Below the pieces are notes generated by a model. It was not told where the DNA came from. It did not search any database and saw only the letters and a list, made by a program, of their open reading frames with translations. From Sthenelais limicola (Eukaryota; Annelida; Polychaeta; Phyllodocida; Sigalionidae): a DNA stretch of 64,000 nucleotides. Both the position numbers and the translations under genes were made by a program. Below are positions 45,761-57,760 of this stretch, piece after piece (positions within the stretch are counted from its first letter, which is position 1; each line of letters begins with the position of its first letter). The stretch is taken from the NCBI GenBank assembly GCA_942159475.1, contig OW804095.1:94005740-94069739 (forward strand). The letters run 5' to 3'.

Positions 45761-45767
45761 GCGGCCA
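45749..45767 (-). promoter_or_regulatory. Strong CTCF-like motif
   Basis: On the minus strand TGGCCGCTAGGGGGCGCTG agrees with the long-form CTCF consensus TGGCCACYAGGGGGCGCTA at nearly every position. It sits at the end of the tandem repeat. CTCF is conserved across bilaterians, so function is plausible but unproven. Confidence 0.55.
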
Positions 45768-46417
45768 TTAAGCTACTCATCTGAAATGTGTATCATAGCA
45801 CAATTAATAGCCCTTGACCCGTTCTATATTTTGGCATAGGTTAGAATTTGTCCCCTTTTATGGTATTGATGACCCCATGGCCCATGGACTAATAAAAGGG
45901 ACAGAATTATAGGGGAAAAATGTGTTGCATGGACTATCTGTTATCAAATACGATGTCGTCATGTAGTCGCTTATGAATAATGTGTTCTTCAATATAATCT
46001 AAAGGGCATCGAGCCCTCACAAAACAGTGTGTTCACGATTCACCCCACCTTTACCCCCCCAATCTTCTTACCAGAAAACCAAGTACATTGGTCTCGTTCA
46101 AAACAAGTATGGCAATAAACATGTTTTCAGAAAAGATCTTACCGCTGCCACCCCCATACTTCCACACACGCCTATAGCCTAATACACTCTCCCGCGCAAC
46201 GTATCCGCACGATACGAAAATGAATACGATTTTCTTGTACCCACTTTTGATACGATTTTTTTCGTCTCAGGCGTTTTTCATACCTGGGAAAGCTAAATCT
46301 CATAATCCCTGGTGTGCGGTGGTGCGTTAAGAGTTGGCGCGCCTGGCCGTGTGCGGCAGTGCGTGAAGGGGTGTGCGCTCACCCGTGACGGTGTGAGAAA
46401 GCAGAGAAAAAAACCTG

Positions 46418-46491
46418 CCCATGCTTGGGTTTGATCTAGCAACCTTGTGATTAAGAATCAAGTGCTCTAACCATTACACCACTGAACCAGC
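46418..46491 (-). repeat. tRNA-like (SINE head) sequence
   Basis: On the minus strand, TGGTGTAATGGTTAGAGC resembles a tRNA A box and GGTTGCTAGATCAAACC a degenerate B box, with TTCTTAA in anticodon-loop position between them. The anticodon stem pairs poorly and the B box lacks GGTTCGA, so it is a tRNA-derived repeat rather than a working tRNA gene. Confidence 0.5.
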
Positions 46492-46794
46492 TATCAACAT
46501 GGCCTCAACTAATCAATCTGAATGTTAATAGTGTGTGTGTGAGAGAGAAAGGGAGGAAGAGAGAGAGAAACTGAGAGAGAAAGAGGGGGAGAGGCAGACA
46601 GGGAGATTGCAATTGAAAGAAAGTAAGAAAGAGATGGGCCGGAAAGGAGAGGAAGAGCAGGGAATGTTTTTTTTCATGAATATATATTGAATATATCCAG
46701 GTATATGTGTGATGAGTTACAGGAAAATTTGTCACAATATAAAAGAAAACTTAAGAATATTGCTTTCAGCTTTAGATAGCTCATAACTCCCTCA

Positions 46795-47160
46795 AAATGC
46801 ATCCGATCTGAATATAAAAATTATCCCATGAACCCCATGAATGTCAGGAAGACAGCCATGCTGATGCCATGCCAATCGGACGATTAGTTTCTTCGTAATA
46901 AATTAATTTCGTCGGCCGCATCAAGTCGTTCGAAACGATATAAAATGTATTTTACATCATTATTATATATCAATATTTTTCAAAGTAATTTATTCACAAG
47001 ATCTCTTTGTTGGAATCTTCCTATTTTTGAAGGAGTCATTCCCCTTAGTCATATGAATAGGTGTACCAAATCTTAAGAGATTGCATTGAATATATCCTTG
47101 TGTTTTTAAGGTTACCGTATAGAGTAGTTTTATTAGTAATTGTCCAACATAAATATATCG
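46795..47160 (-). repeat. Dispersed repeat R3, copy 2
   Basis: Reverse complement matches 24922-25060 and 25545-25690 in order. It lacks the 480 bp found between these blocks at 25 kb. It lies inside the TA-flanked element at 46185-47739. Confidence 0.7.
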
Positions 47161-47840
47161 ATCATGGAATATAGAACAATAAAATGATTCGATTTAATTT
47201 CTGATTAGATATTCTCCGATTTTCATAGTCAATTCACTGCTTATTAGTTAGGTCAGGTTAGGGTTATTGGATGGATATGTATTCATATTCGCACCTAGTT
47301 ATATACAGAGAAAGCCTGTCTGCCAGGTGTTACTTAAGACAATGGGTAGGCAGGCCTACTGAATATATCCAGGTATATGAGTAATTCTCCCAAACGGGAT
47401 TCGCACTAGACTGACACCTCCACCTCTTGACTCTTTTGAAGAAAACATGTATTCGCATTTGGCATATATACCTTAGGTTAAAACAATATTTAATAAGTTT
47501 CACCTTATAGGTAAGCTTCCAAAATCCAAAACTCAATACGAAAAACGGAGCGCGAATACGGAGCATATTATATTTCGTCTCTGTGATTCAAATGACCGTT
47601 TTTCGTCTCAGAAGTTCAGGCAATTTCGTCACCACAGCTCACCAGTAGCGTTCGCGGTGCTCGGTAGACAAAAATCGTCACACTGAAGACGAAAAAACTC
47701 GCCGCTCCGTATCGCACGGGTACGGTGCGCGGGAGAGTGTATAACCTCAAATATGATTACGTAATAATTATAGTATAAATTCATATGATTATTAATATCA
47801 GAGATATTAATGCCTAGCATTAGTCTAATGAAGCAAGCAA

Positions 47841-47848
47841 TGACGTCA
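47841..47848. promoter_or_regulatory. CRE-type palindrome TGACGTCA
   Basis: Full 8-bp CREB/ATF consensus. No associated gene start is recognised, so this may be chance. Confidence 0.25.
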
Positions 47849-47888
47849 CTCTTAAGTCACCGGTTACAGGTAAGCCTCATTAGTAGGC

Positions 47889-47946
47889 AAGGTCCTGGGT
47901 AAGACCTTAAAGTGCCTGGTCTTGGGTAAGACCTTAAAGTGCCTTT
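47889..47946 (+). repeat. Two-unit 29-bp tandem repeat
   Basis: CTGGGTAAGACCTTAAAGTG and CTTGGGTAAGACCTTAAAGT lie head to tail. Confidence 0.85.
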
Positions 47947-47947
47947 C

Positions 47948-48098
47948 TGTCTCTTTTCTCCGTCTCTCTCTCCCTTCTTCTCTATCTCTATTTCCTGGGC
48001 ATGATCGTAAACTGCCTCCCTCTCAGCTCTCCCGCCCTTGATATAACACTTCAAAGTGTTGATAAGGGCGTAAAGCAACCAATCTCACTCACTCACTC
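47948..48098 (-). repeat. SINE-like dispersed repeat, copy 2
   Basis: Inverted copy of the 17664-17822 repeat, from the CT-rich tail to CTCACTCACTCACTC. The ORF at 48001-48192 is inside it and is not a gene. Confidence 0.75.
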
Positions 48099-48939
48099 AT
48101 TAGTAGGCACGGTCAGAGCCATACTGACACATGACCTCGTTGAACCTTATTGGTCAACTCATGAATATTCATTATTAGTAGCTGTTGCCTGATTGGCTCA
48201 TGAATACCATTGTCCTATGAACCTTACCTCATGCATTACATTATGAAATAATGTTAGTTCTTAACGAACACTAGGAACAGCAACTTCTCTTCAACTTCTC
48301 TCTAGTGGGTCAATGTCCCACGTAGAAAAATATAATATTAATTCATCCAGTAAGTTACCTCAACTAGCTCTACCATCGATTCCTAGATACGGAAATATCC
48401 CTGTATATCACTACCGGGTTTCCAGGTGGATTGAACTAGAAACACATATTTTCAGTCTAGGCCTCTTCCGATATTCGGCACCAAGATTATGCAGGACCCG
48501 TATTTTCCCCCGAATTTAACAAAAACATTTAGCTTTTCTAAAAAAGCATTTAGTTCACGGTCGGACTTCTTTTGTGAAGTAAAAATGCCGTAATAAATTC
48601 ATTGGTTTGAGTGCTTACGTTCCCATTTTAATCATTTCAGCTTATGAAAATAAATTTGATTGTTGTGAACACAAAATAGAGGGTTCTCGAAGTCGAATAA
48701 ATAGCAAATTCTAAGGTACTCCTGGAAAATAACAGGAAGGATTCTTGAAAAACGTCTTTTCTCCCTAAAAACTTAGATGAGAGTGGCAAATTTGCTGGAT
48801 GGACCAATCGTGAAGCAATATTGCTTTGTCTGTATACCTTCCGAATTTACCAAGTACATACATATAAATATTAGGATGCATCGGTGACCGTGCATCATTT
48901 TTCTTCTAAAACAAAGAGAACAGTATGGTACGTGCTTAC
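48099..48939. other. No gene recognised
   Basis: Intergenic DNA without supported features. Confidence 0.4.
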
Positions 48940-49177
48940 CATCAGATAGTGTAAACTTCCATCATGATCCCTCGCACGGATAAATGAGTTAGAGTAATGC
49001 CTTTGTGTAGGATGCTTTTGCTGCCTTGATGTATGGTATAGCACCTCCCCCATCTCCTCTATCCCTTCGTATTGCATGATGGATACATATATTATATATG
49101 CCAGTGAGACTAGAGTAATAGGTTTCTGGTGATACATGGACTGACTCAGTGCATCAGAAACTATACATTCTGCAGCT
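48940..49177 (-). CDS. Candidate internal exon of an unidentified minus-strand gene
   Basis: On the minus strand, 3' of the open interval is a near-consensus donor CTGATG|GTAAGCAC, and 5' of it an acceptor-like GAATGTGTAG. The roughly 238-bp open frame encodes about 79 residues: a stretch with a hydrophobic segment (ITLVSLAYIIYVSIM) that could be membrane-spanning, then a polar part (RQQKHPTQRHYSNSFIRARD) ending HDGSLHYLM. The donor is convincing; the acceptor lacks a clear pyrimidine tract. No family recognised. Confidence 0.4.
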
Positions 49178-50577
49178 CTACACATTCAGCAAATTCTGCT
49201 AAATTAGGTTTAAAAATGATGATTAACAAATATATCTGAGTATATTTGATATTGCAATGAGACAAAAACTCTGTTCGATTCTTTTGAACTGTGTTTTAAA
49301 CCTCATTTCTGTCTTGAATGTGGATTATGTTAGAGGGTTAATAAATGCGAACTATATATGTTTGCCCATATATAATAATAGGTGTCTGGAATATATAGGA
49401 CACTGGAGTAACCGTTTAGCACTTCGACTATAATATTCTATCAATAGATTGACATCATAATGCCAAACAAACCATTGACCCGTTTTCTTTCATGTATGTG
49501 TCAGGGTTTTCTATATAACGGTAATATATAGAGCCACTATGTTCGATAATATAATTTGAAACATTTAGATGAATGGGACATCGGTGAATCACCCAACCAC
49601 TCACTTGGTGAACAATTGTTGGGAAGTACTCAGGGTGCGTTTGATTATCTAATTTTCTCACTCTTTCTCTCTTTTCTAAGAGAACCTCCTTCTCTTACTC
49701 TGCCCCCCGCCCCCACGCCACCCACACCTGCACACACGCTCCTCACGCTTCTTTCCACGTGTGGGAAGTGTGAGATCAGGCATCTATCGATGTTATACAA
49801 ATATGCCCCTCAGATACAATACAACACACAAACTGTAATGTATCGCATGTATAGGGGCATGCAGCTGATGGCCCCACAAATGGGTAAATAGTACCCTCAT
49901 CGTTTGACCCACAAATGGGGTAAATGTGTCCAACTTTTTACCATTATCCTTAGGTCAGATAAGGGACGGGAACACATGTAGCTACATGTGCAGGGTTTCC
50001 AGTTAATACATGTGGCAGATGCAGGTCAAACCCGTTTCTGCAGGTCAAACCCTCACAAGGCCTATCATTGGTTCAAGTGAAAATAATCATGACCAACTTG
50101 GGGGACAGGAACAGGGAAGTCTCAACACAACAGTGCCGGCAAAGTCAGTGCCCCTTAGCAACCCCTGAACCAACCACCATGCTTGCCGCTCTCAGCGGAT
50201 CTCAAATAGAGTGTAAATACCCTCATATGTAACATTATGTTGTGAGTACGACGCTCACACGTCAATATTAAAACAATTCATTGCCCACGGTATCGGGAGC
50301 TGGTGAACTATCTTTATTTCTAATAATAAAGAAGAGAGAGTACGTCAATAGCCAATTTCGATCACACTGAGACTTTATAATACATGGCTTAACGATGTTG
50401 ACAATTCAGTGCTGGTATAGTATAGTTGATCATATCTAAATAGATTAGAGATGATCACAGTCAAGTGGTTAACAGTTTGTCGGCTGAGTGGTCCATTTTG
50501 TTAATTCATTAATTTATTGCGTATTTTATTTTACTGCATCGTAGCAATTCCTTCCCTTGTATGTACGATTAAATAGC
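49178..50577. other. No gene recognised
   Basis: Contains an 18-bp perfect palindrome (CACATGTAGCTACATGTG, 49973-49990). A proline/leucine ORF over the C-rich stretch near 49680-49760 is compositional. Confidence 0.4.
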
Positions 50578-51115
50578 GTATCCACTTACACGTCGGTTGT
50601 GACCACCGTCAAGAGTGGCCATGAGTGGTCGCTCTTGACCGTCCTCGGTACTCCCTTGCACGTCAAAAAGTGCCAACCATGGTCACCGTCGGACGGTCCC
50701 CTAGGGACCACCAGACATTTGATTTATTACTGTATGGACATTTCTGGTCATATTTCTACATATATATTAGCAAAGCATCGATCTCCAGACTCTACGAAAC
50801 TCTTTTACCTTCGCAATGATTATTATTTAAATCGTTAATTAATTTGAATTCTAAATTAATTGGTTTTTTTCTTTTTTGTTGCCAAACCAAAGGTGCTTAT
50901 AATCTTGAACAGCCTCCTGTTCATTCCTGTTCACTTCTGTGAAGTTTAGAGTATATTTGTACATTTATTTTTATCGTTTAAATTGTTTTATAGAGAACCA
51001 TTGCCATTTTTACTGAATATCTCGATTTGTGCGTGGGTTACAGGTCCCTGATTTTGGTGAATAGTTTGGAGTTAATTTGTACATTAATTTTCACTAGTTC
51101 TATTATTCATTATAA
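50578..51115 (+). mobile_element. Foldback element family F, copy 1
   Basis: Begins GTATCCACTTACACGTCGGT, the same 20 bp found at 52597-52616 and (inverted, one or two differences) at 52661-52680. Further right, ATTTCTGGTCATA and AATAGTTTGGAGTTAATTTG match the reverse complement of 52195-52450. Rich in GACCGTC/GGTCA motifs that can fold back. No coding capacity. Confidence 0.65.
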
Positions 51116-51173
51116 TTAAATATAATGAATATAGGTGGTGAAAATCAAAATTGTTGCTTCTCAGACCTATCAG

Positions 51174-51174
51174 A

Positions 51175-51205
<31 letters not shown>

Positions 51206-51212
51206 ACATATT
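51174..51212 (+). repeat. C-run followed by (CA)n
   Basis: A C run of about 17 followed by CACACACACACACACA. Simple repeat. Confidence 0.85.
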
Positions 51213-51955
51213 ACCTTTCAGACATTTCAGACATAAGAGCGGCCGTCACAGCCAACTAGTGGCTCTATAGTGTTATATATATATGAGTAATTCTCCCAAT
51301 ATTAATCGAGCATGGTTTTCCAGCCTAGGATCTCTACAACCTGTATTTGGGATGATCGGACATGATTATAACCATTCTGTTTTAATTGCTTGGCAAAAAT
51401 TAGGCTGTGGGAACCATACTTTCATGCTAGAATCTCCGCCGCTATTGCAATAAATGTGCCTTTTCAGGCTAGGAAATAAGTAATAATTATGGAATTTGAA
51501 TATATAATACACAGGCGCATTTAGAAAATATATTCTTTCTGCTGGAGAAAAACGGTTTCTACACATACACACATAATAATAGAGTTAGTATTATAGACAA
51601 TAATGTGGAAACGTCCTTATGTTGTAGAATTTCAGTCTTTTTTAAATCCAGTTCGTCACAGAAAAAATAGAGAGACACGTATACAAACCATCACCCGGGC
51701 AGCATCTTCTTACTACAATCCGAGTAGATTCACAAATACTTATCATAGACAATACACCAAAAAATCAATGAAAATACTGAAATATAATTATGACCGAAAG
51801 GGCAGTTCAAATCAACAGATAAATTCACGTCATAACAAAATACAGAGAGGGAATAGGTATTATAGCTCTATCACAGAAGATCTTCAGGTTCTGGGATCAC
51901 CCAAATATTCTGACTATCAGAGAAAGCATTCGTACAGATTTTTTTTATTTGATTT

Positions 51956-52144
51956 TTAAAAATATCCTCTGGATTTTTTTATCTCCATGGGGAGCGAATT
52001 CCAGAATGTGAGAATTCTACCGAAGAGGCTTTTCCTGATTTTTTCTAGACAATTCTTAGACATTATTATTACATCGTCACCACAGGTGACAATAATGCAA
52101 TGCTCACAGTAAATATTACTTAATACTAACAAATATTCATACAT
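51956..52144 (-). pseudogene. LINE reverse transcriptase C-terminal scrap
   Basis: Minus-strand translation contains KIRKSLFGRILTFWNSLPME followed by IKKS, the conserved extreme C-terminal motif of LINE ORF2 proteins (compare LWNNLPMF in the 14.3-kb LINE). Only about 60 codons remain. It lies between the two inverted copies of family F. Confidence 0.6.
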
Positions 52145-52194
52145 ATTTCCAATTTTTAAGTCGAAATAGTCGAAACAATCACTAAAAATACCAA

Positions 52195-52680
52195 TAATTA
52201 ATCATAAATCAATAGAAATGATAAAAATAAATGTACAGATGAACTCCAAACTATTCCCCAAAATGGTCCTAAACACATTCTGCACCCGAAAACCACCCAC
52301 ATATCGAAATATGCAGTAAAATATGAAATGATGAAATGATTAAAATAAACTTAAAATAAAGGTACAAATGTACTGCAAAATATTCACATGTGTCAACCAG
52401 AGGTATCAGAGATAATGACAAACTTCGGTATGACCAGAAATACTTAAAAAAAAAAAAAAATTTGCCTTGGCCACTTTTGACCGTCCATGCTCCGGTCAAA
52501 GAAGTACCCCCTGACATCTTTGACCGGAGCATGGACCATCAAACGGGAGCCATGGACGGTCAAACGGTCCCATGCGACCGTCCAACGGTCGCCTCGGTAT
52601 CCACTTACACGTCGGTCAAAAAGCACCATGGCACCGTTTGACAGTGACCGTGTGGTACCGACCGATGTGTAAGTGGATAT
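52195..52680 (-). mobile_element. Foldback element family F, copy 2
   Basis: Reverse-oriented relative of 50578-51115. Its outer 84 bp (52597-52680) form a mini-hairpin with 20-bp arms. Inside, 52483-52501 pairs perfectly with 52518-52536 (19-bp stem, 16-bp loop). An A-run of about 14 is at 52445-52460. Apparent ORFs on both strands here come from the palindromic sequence. Confidence 0.7.
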
Positions 52681-55600
52681 CGAGCTTAAATCTTCCGTTG
52701 GTTGTTTTATGAGGAGTGGGCAGTGACAGTGATACGCTTTGTGATCAGATTTGCAATTACATTTAGTGACTAGGATCATGTATATGAATATTTATGAAGC
52801 TGAGGTCATTAGCATTTATAGAAGCGATAATTTAATGAAAGAGTTTCTTTCATAAAATTGAAAACGAGGCCAAGCAGACAAAGGCCAAGGGGACGCCATG
52901 CTCCTCCCCAGATAACAAGTATACAGACACAAAATTACTATAGGCAACTAAGAATTATATTTCACTAATGAGTGAAACTAATGAGTGAAACCTAACCTTT
53001 AGAGATCATCTTAATACAGAAATCAAACTAGCTAAAACTAAACTCGAACGTCTCTCAATATTAAGAAACGCAGCAACTAAGGAAACTATTAACCTCTCGC
53101 CTACCTACTTATGCTGAGCAGTGGTAACCAATTAGAGGTGGGGAAAACCATGAACAAATACTGGCCACATGGTCTGTTTGACACATGTAATATGTGGCAT
53201 AGATACTACCAAAATGAGTTCTTCACTGTGCCAATTCCCATACAATATAGGCCACTATGATTGTTTTTTAGAAACATAATAAGTGGATGATTGTGACCGA
53301 AGGGACAGTTCCCTGCATTTATCTGCCCAGGTGTTTTTATTAGTTTATCAACCAGTTTTCTTTTCACAATTTATATATTGTAATGGCAGTATAGCAGTAA
53401 CACAGTTTTCCCTTTTGGTGTGGTATCGCTTCAAAGCGATCCACAAGTTAATGGTAGAGATTTACATGTGAGCCTATCAGTTCCAAAGCTTGTGAAATAT
53501 ATCATGATTGCTGACCAAACACTGGAGTCACATGAAACCAACAAATCCCCCACTTAGTACAGGGTCAACCATAATGGGCAATTGACCATTGAATGACACG
53601 ACATCTATTATATTATAGGTCATGCAGCAGCAGTCATTGAGGAAGAATTCGGAATGGGGAGGAGTTGCGGGCTGGAGCATGTACCCGCTCCCCCCCCCCC
53701 CCATATTTTTATCTCACCTTTGAAATGGAATGTAAGGCAAACTGAACAAACTGAATCACTGCTACTATTATTGAACAAAGGGTAATCATGATGTTTTACT
53801 CCCTTTACATAGTGACAACCTTAGTATACTAAAAAAGTGTATGGACTTATATCACCCCATAACCTGTATTTAACCTATATGTAACCTTTGCCTAGCTATT
53901 ACACAAAAGCTAATTTATAAAACCCTAATTTCCCAATGGGAGCGCATTGAGCAGTGGTCAGCCAGAGGACGCCATGCCATGCCACTTCACTCCAGCGTGC
54001 TTCTCCAGCTGAGTCAGTTTGGTTGCCCAGTCACCCACACTTAAAGCTGAACTTTTCCATCGCGAGGACCATGACAAAGAAGGGTGAAAGCACTAGAATA
54101 CCATACAGACTTCCTAAACTTTCTATTCAGTATATTCTAAAAGGTCTAGGTAACCTTTATGTCACCTTTGCCAAGCTTTTACTCATGGGTAACCTTGTTG
54201 TACAACAATATTGGAAAGTTCCCTATTTAGTGGGTGGTGCTTAACAATGCAGGAAAGTAATGGGTAAGGGGTTCATCATCAGGGCCTCCTACATCCTTCA
54301 TACAATCTTCCGCTTGAGACCAATGAAATCGCAACATACCTAGTATTATGAGGCAGTCAGTTCAAAACACCTTCGATATTTTGCCGAGAGTTTCCTTGGT
54401 TATACAGCAGTACAGTTTAATATGTAATGATTGTTTATTTGCCCACTGCTTTCTCTCCTCAGCCCCCCTCCCCCCAACACCGCGCCACGTTCATTGTCCC
54501 TCGCAGAGAAAAGGGTTTGCCAGACCACGCTCAACCTTGCAGAGGCTGAAAATGGTTGGGGGAACTATTTCTGCTGGACACGGATGCAATTAAGTTAGTT
54601 GAATCTATGAAATACAAGATCTGTTTTATACTCAAATTTGTTTGAGGAAGCCCTTAAAAGAGAAGAAGGAACCCACAGATAATCAATTTCTCGATGGTTT
54701 CCATGCAGGCATCAGCATGATTACCAAATACAATATCAATTTCAACAGAAAGAAGCAGTTTCTCTTTCATTACTGATAGAACGCCCATATTTGTCCATAT
54801 TGTTATTAATCGTGCCCAATACAATCTTTAATCATAACACTATAATTTTAATACTGTGTAATAATCTAGTTTCTGTGTCTGTCCATAAGCTATAAATTAC
54901 AGTCAGGTCCTCACACCAACATTATTATGGAAATCTTAGTGAGGCCATCATTTTGCCTTCTCAGACTATTCACAAACTTTGTGAACACTATAAATGTGAT
55001 TGCCATTGAAAGCTTTGAGGATTATTATTGAAACCCCCAGTGTTGTCAACAATCAGTTGCATATATATATATAAAATCCTAATTTAAAATGTTCATTGCT
55101 AAGCTACTTTGTCTTTGTTTGAATAAAATTAACCATGCTTGTACAGCAGTCAAAAAGTTCCTTACCAGCAGCTTAGCAGAATAACAAGTAGCTAAAGATG
55201 TTATTCAACGGGCCCCAGAATCCTCTTTCAATATCGATCATGAATGCTATGCTAACGTTCTACTTTTTACCTCATCTGTACATAATATGCTGTGATGTGA
55301 TTAGAGGTCTGCCATATATAAAGAGCAAGTAATGAGCAAGAGCTTAACAACAGGCCTAACCAGTCTACTACAACCATGCTCCTAGAAAGAGTGGTTATTT
55401 ATTGCGTAACGTGGGGTCTGATTGGTTATCTATATGACCTTGCTAATTGCAAATATCAGTCGATGTTCATCCGCCATTGCAGTGGTTATAATAGCTGTGT
55501 CTCATGGCCTGATTGACTTTTCTCTAATGTAAGTAGTACTGCTGAATTAGATATGGTATTCCCAAAGAGCTAGACCACATGTAAACATGACTGAATATAT

Positions 55601-57184
55601 CACTCACGACTCCTACCCTAGGTGGCTCTGCCTAGATAGGTGATGTGTTACAGTAAATGAGTCACTAGTTGCTAAACAATTATATTTTCCAACTGGTTTT
55701 CCACAAGAACCGCTGCTCGGAATGTTTTCATTTCTGAAGTGTTTATCGCTGTTAGTATCAGTACATACATCAAATTTCAAGACTATGTATGGTATACATC
55801 TATGCATATATGTGAGGAGTATATCAACCTACTTTACTATATGTATATCTAACTACTTTCTCCTATAGTGAGTGAACATTGAGAAATATAGCTAACATTT
55901 GTTTTGTTTTGCATACACAAATATAGAAGTACTTATTAGATTAATGTTTACAATCATTGGAATCCTCTTGATCTACTCCTTTCAGATATGATGATATGAT
56001 ATTGCGACCCGTGACTCATCTTCTGTAAACCATAGGGTCCTTTTGCCATATAACTCCTTGGGCCAGGTTGCGTAGAAAGGTACAACCGGCATTTCTTTTT
56101 CATCTATGCAAGCGATATAGGGATGAAACAGGTAAAAGATGCCTATGCAGCTGTAAACAAGAGCCATGCATTTTGGTCCCCAAAGAAAAGAACAAGTATC
56201 AGTTGCAATTTTTTTTCAGTTGCAGTTTTAAGTATACTACAGTTTTGCCATTTTAAAGTATTTTCGACTTGTGTCAGCTTAATTCAATTGATTTCCGTTT
56301 CCAAGGGAAACGTTTTCCGATTCCATTTACATGTTACTAACTGATGGTCAAGTGACAGTTATTGTCATGTATTGTCAATACAATTTTCAGAGTAACAAAG
56401 TCAGTGGTTGAGTTCAGACCATTTGTGCTGGAAATGCTGGGATTATTGGAGATTATACATCAACTATATATGTGTGACGGGCGTGTAATGAAGAGACAAA
56501 GACAGTAGTGCCATTTGGGCGTGCATAGCAGGTTTAATCAACACCCTATAACATATACATACAGCAATATGAACAATATAAAAAAAAATTCTCAATGGAG
56601 AACAATGTCTTCACCGCTTGGGTGATATATTTGAAGTGGCGAGATACGTGGACGTGGCACCGTTATGGAATCTCCGACACGATCCTATTGGTTGAGACAG
56701 GAGGAGCTCCCCCGTGACGTCATAGTCCCAATGTAAACAAACCCATGCGGTCACAATATAATCGTTGTGATGACAACTCCTCGTTTTTCCTCATGCTCAT
56801 GCTCATTATATTTGCTTGATTTAACTTCACCTCAGAACGATACCCCCAAAAGATGAAAAAAAATCTAAATAAAATAGAATGAAAACAAATCAAAATGAAA
56901 ATTAGGCACATAAGAGTTGGTAGGTGGTATAGGTATATACAATTTAACACTAAGAAATCCATATCCCTTATATGACTGGTTACTCCATTAAATTCTTTTG
57001 GGTAAGCAACTCATTGATCCCTAGAACCTTTAACATCTTTGCTGGAAGATATAATCATTCCTCCACTCCGATTATTACATAGTCGGAAATAAAAGGTTTC
57101 TCTCCTTTGCTACCCCTACATAGGCATGCGCCATTAACTCACAAGCTCTTTTAACTATATGAAGCTGCATTCTCATCTATTACG
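52681..57184. other. No gene firmly recognised
   Basis: Mostly AT-rich DNA, with a C run near 53691-53702. Possible but unconvincing exon-like pieces: 54460-54590 (+; acceptor TTTCTCTCCTCAG) and 55613-55740 (-). A promoter-like patch at 56640-56760 is listed separately. Confidence 0.35.
56640..56760. promoter_or_regulatory. Promoter-like patch with CCAAT and CRE motifs
   Basis: ATTGG (inverted CCAAT) at 56688 and a full TGACGTCA at 56715-56722 lie in a short GC-richer segment. No start codon or TATA box can be tied to it. Confidence 0.3.
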
Positions 57185-57330
57185 ACAAAACAAATCATAC
57201 CAAATTCCCTCACATTTTGATTTATACGAATGGATTTATCAATATTCTGGTGCTGGTATATGTTTATAATGTTGTATAAGTCTAATCACTGACAGAAAAC
57301 CATTGCAAGAAAAAGTTCGGATGGTTCCTC
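57185..57330 (+). repeat. Dispersed repeat family R1, copy 3
   Basis: GGATTTATCAATATTCTGGT then GCTGGTATATG matches the copies at 9970 and 13225. Confidence 0.55.
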
Positions 57331-57760
57331 TAAATACAATAAGATTTTAGTCAAATGACTTTTAAATAGATTTGAAAAGAATGGAACAAGAAGTAGAAAA
57401 TGTTTTTTTACCGATGTTAACTTAAACTGAGAGTGCAACTTTGAATGTATTCGTCAGGTCAGGTTGGCAATTTCCGGTCACGTTTCACGTTGCAAACGGT
57501 AGGTGGTCCTAAGTCAGTGCAGGCAGTATAAATATACCACATTGGTAGCCTGGCGCCAAGTCATTTCTGATGAATGCACCATTATTAATTAGATAGATGA
57601 GATGCCTTTTTGGAAGGCTACCTCTTAAGTGACTTAAGGAATCACTGTTTTAGACTGCTAATTACTCCCCTATTTTTGATTATGAAAAGTATAAACAGTA
57701 AACTAAACAGGAACTAAAATAACAGAAATTACTACCATAAATTGTTATATACCTCTTTAA
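57331..57760. other. No gene recognised
   Basis: It may include degenerate continuation of R1 near 57400-57440 (AAACTGAGAGTGC). Confidence 0.35.

Larger units (their letters stand above)
46185..47739. mobile_element. 1.55-kb element with 32-bp terminal inverted repeats and TA flanks
   Basis: The left end CACTCTCCCGCGCAACGTAT (46185-46216) and the right end (47708-47739, reverse complement CACTCTCCCGCGCACCGTAC) match over 32 bp with about 5 differences. TA borders both sides (46183-46184, 47740-47741), consistent with a 2-bp TA duplication as in mariner-like elements. Subterminal CGATTTTTTTCGTCT-type motifs recur on both arms. The interior has no transposase ORF but contains a tRNA-like sequence, a GA-rich tract and the R3 repeat, so it is non-autonomous or nested. 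Confidence 0.75.

Noticed and set aside
46418..46491. Functional tRNA gene with CTT anticodon
   Set aside because: The anticodon stem is mispaired and the B box lacks the GGTTCGA core, so it is better explained as a tRNA-derived repeat.
51603..51959. 118-codon + strand ORF rich in Arg, Asn, Ser and Tyr
   Set aside because: An acceptor-like TTTCAG precedes it, but composition follows AT-rich DNA, it has no known motif, and it sits between transposon relics. Kept only as a weak possibility.
54460..54590. Terminal exon after TTTCTCTCCTCAG
   Set aside because: The acceptor is good, but two frames are open for similar lengths and neither shows a recognisable protein, so no coding call was made.
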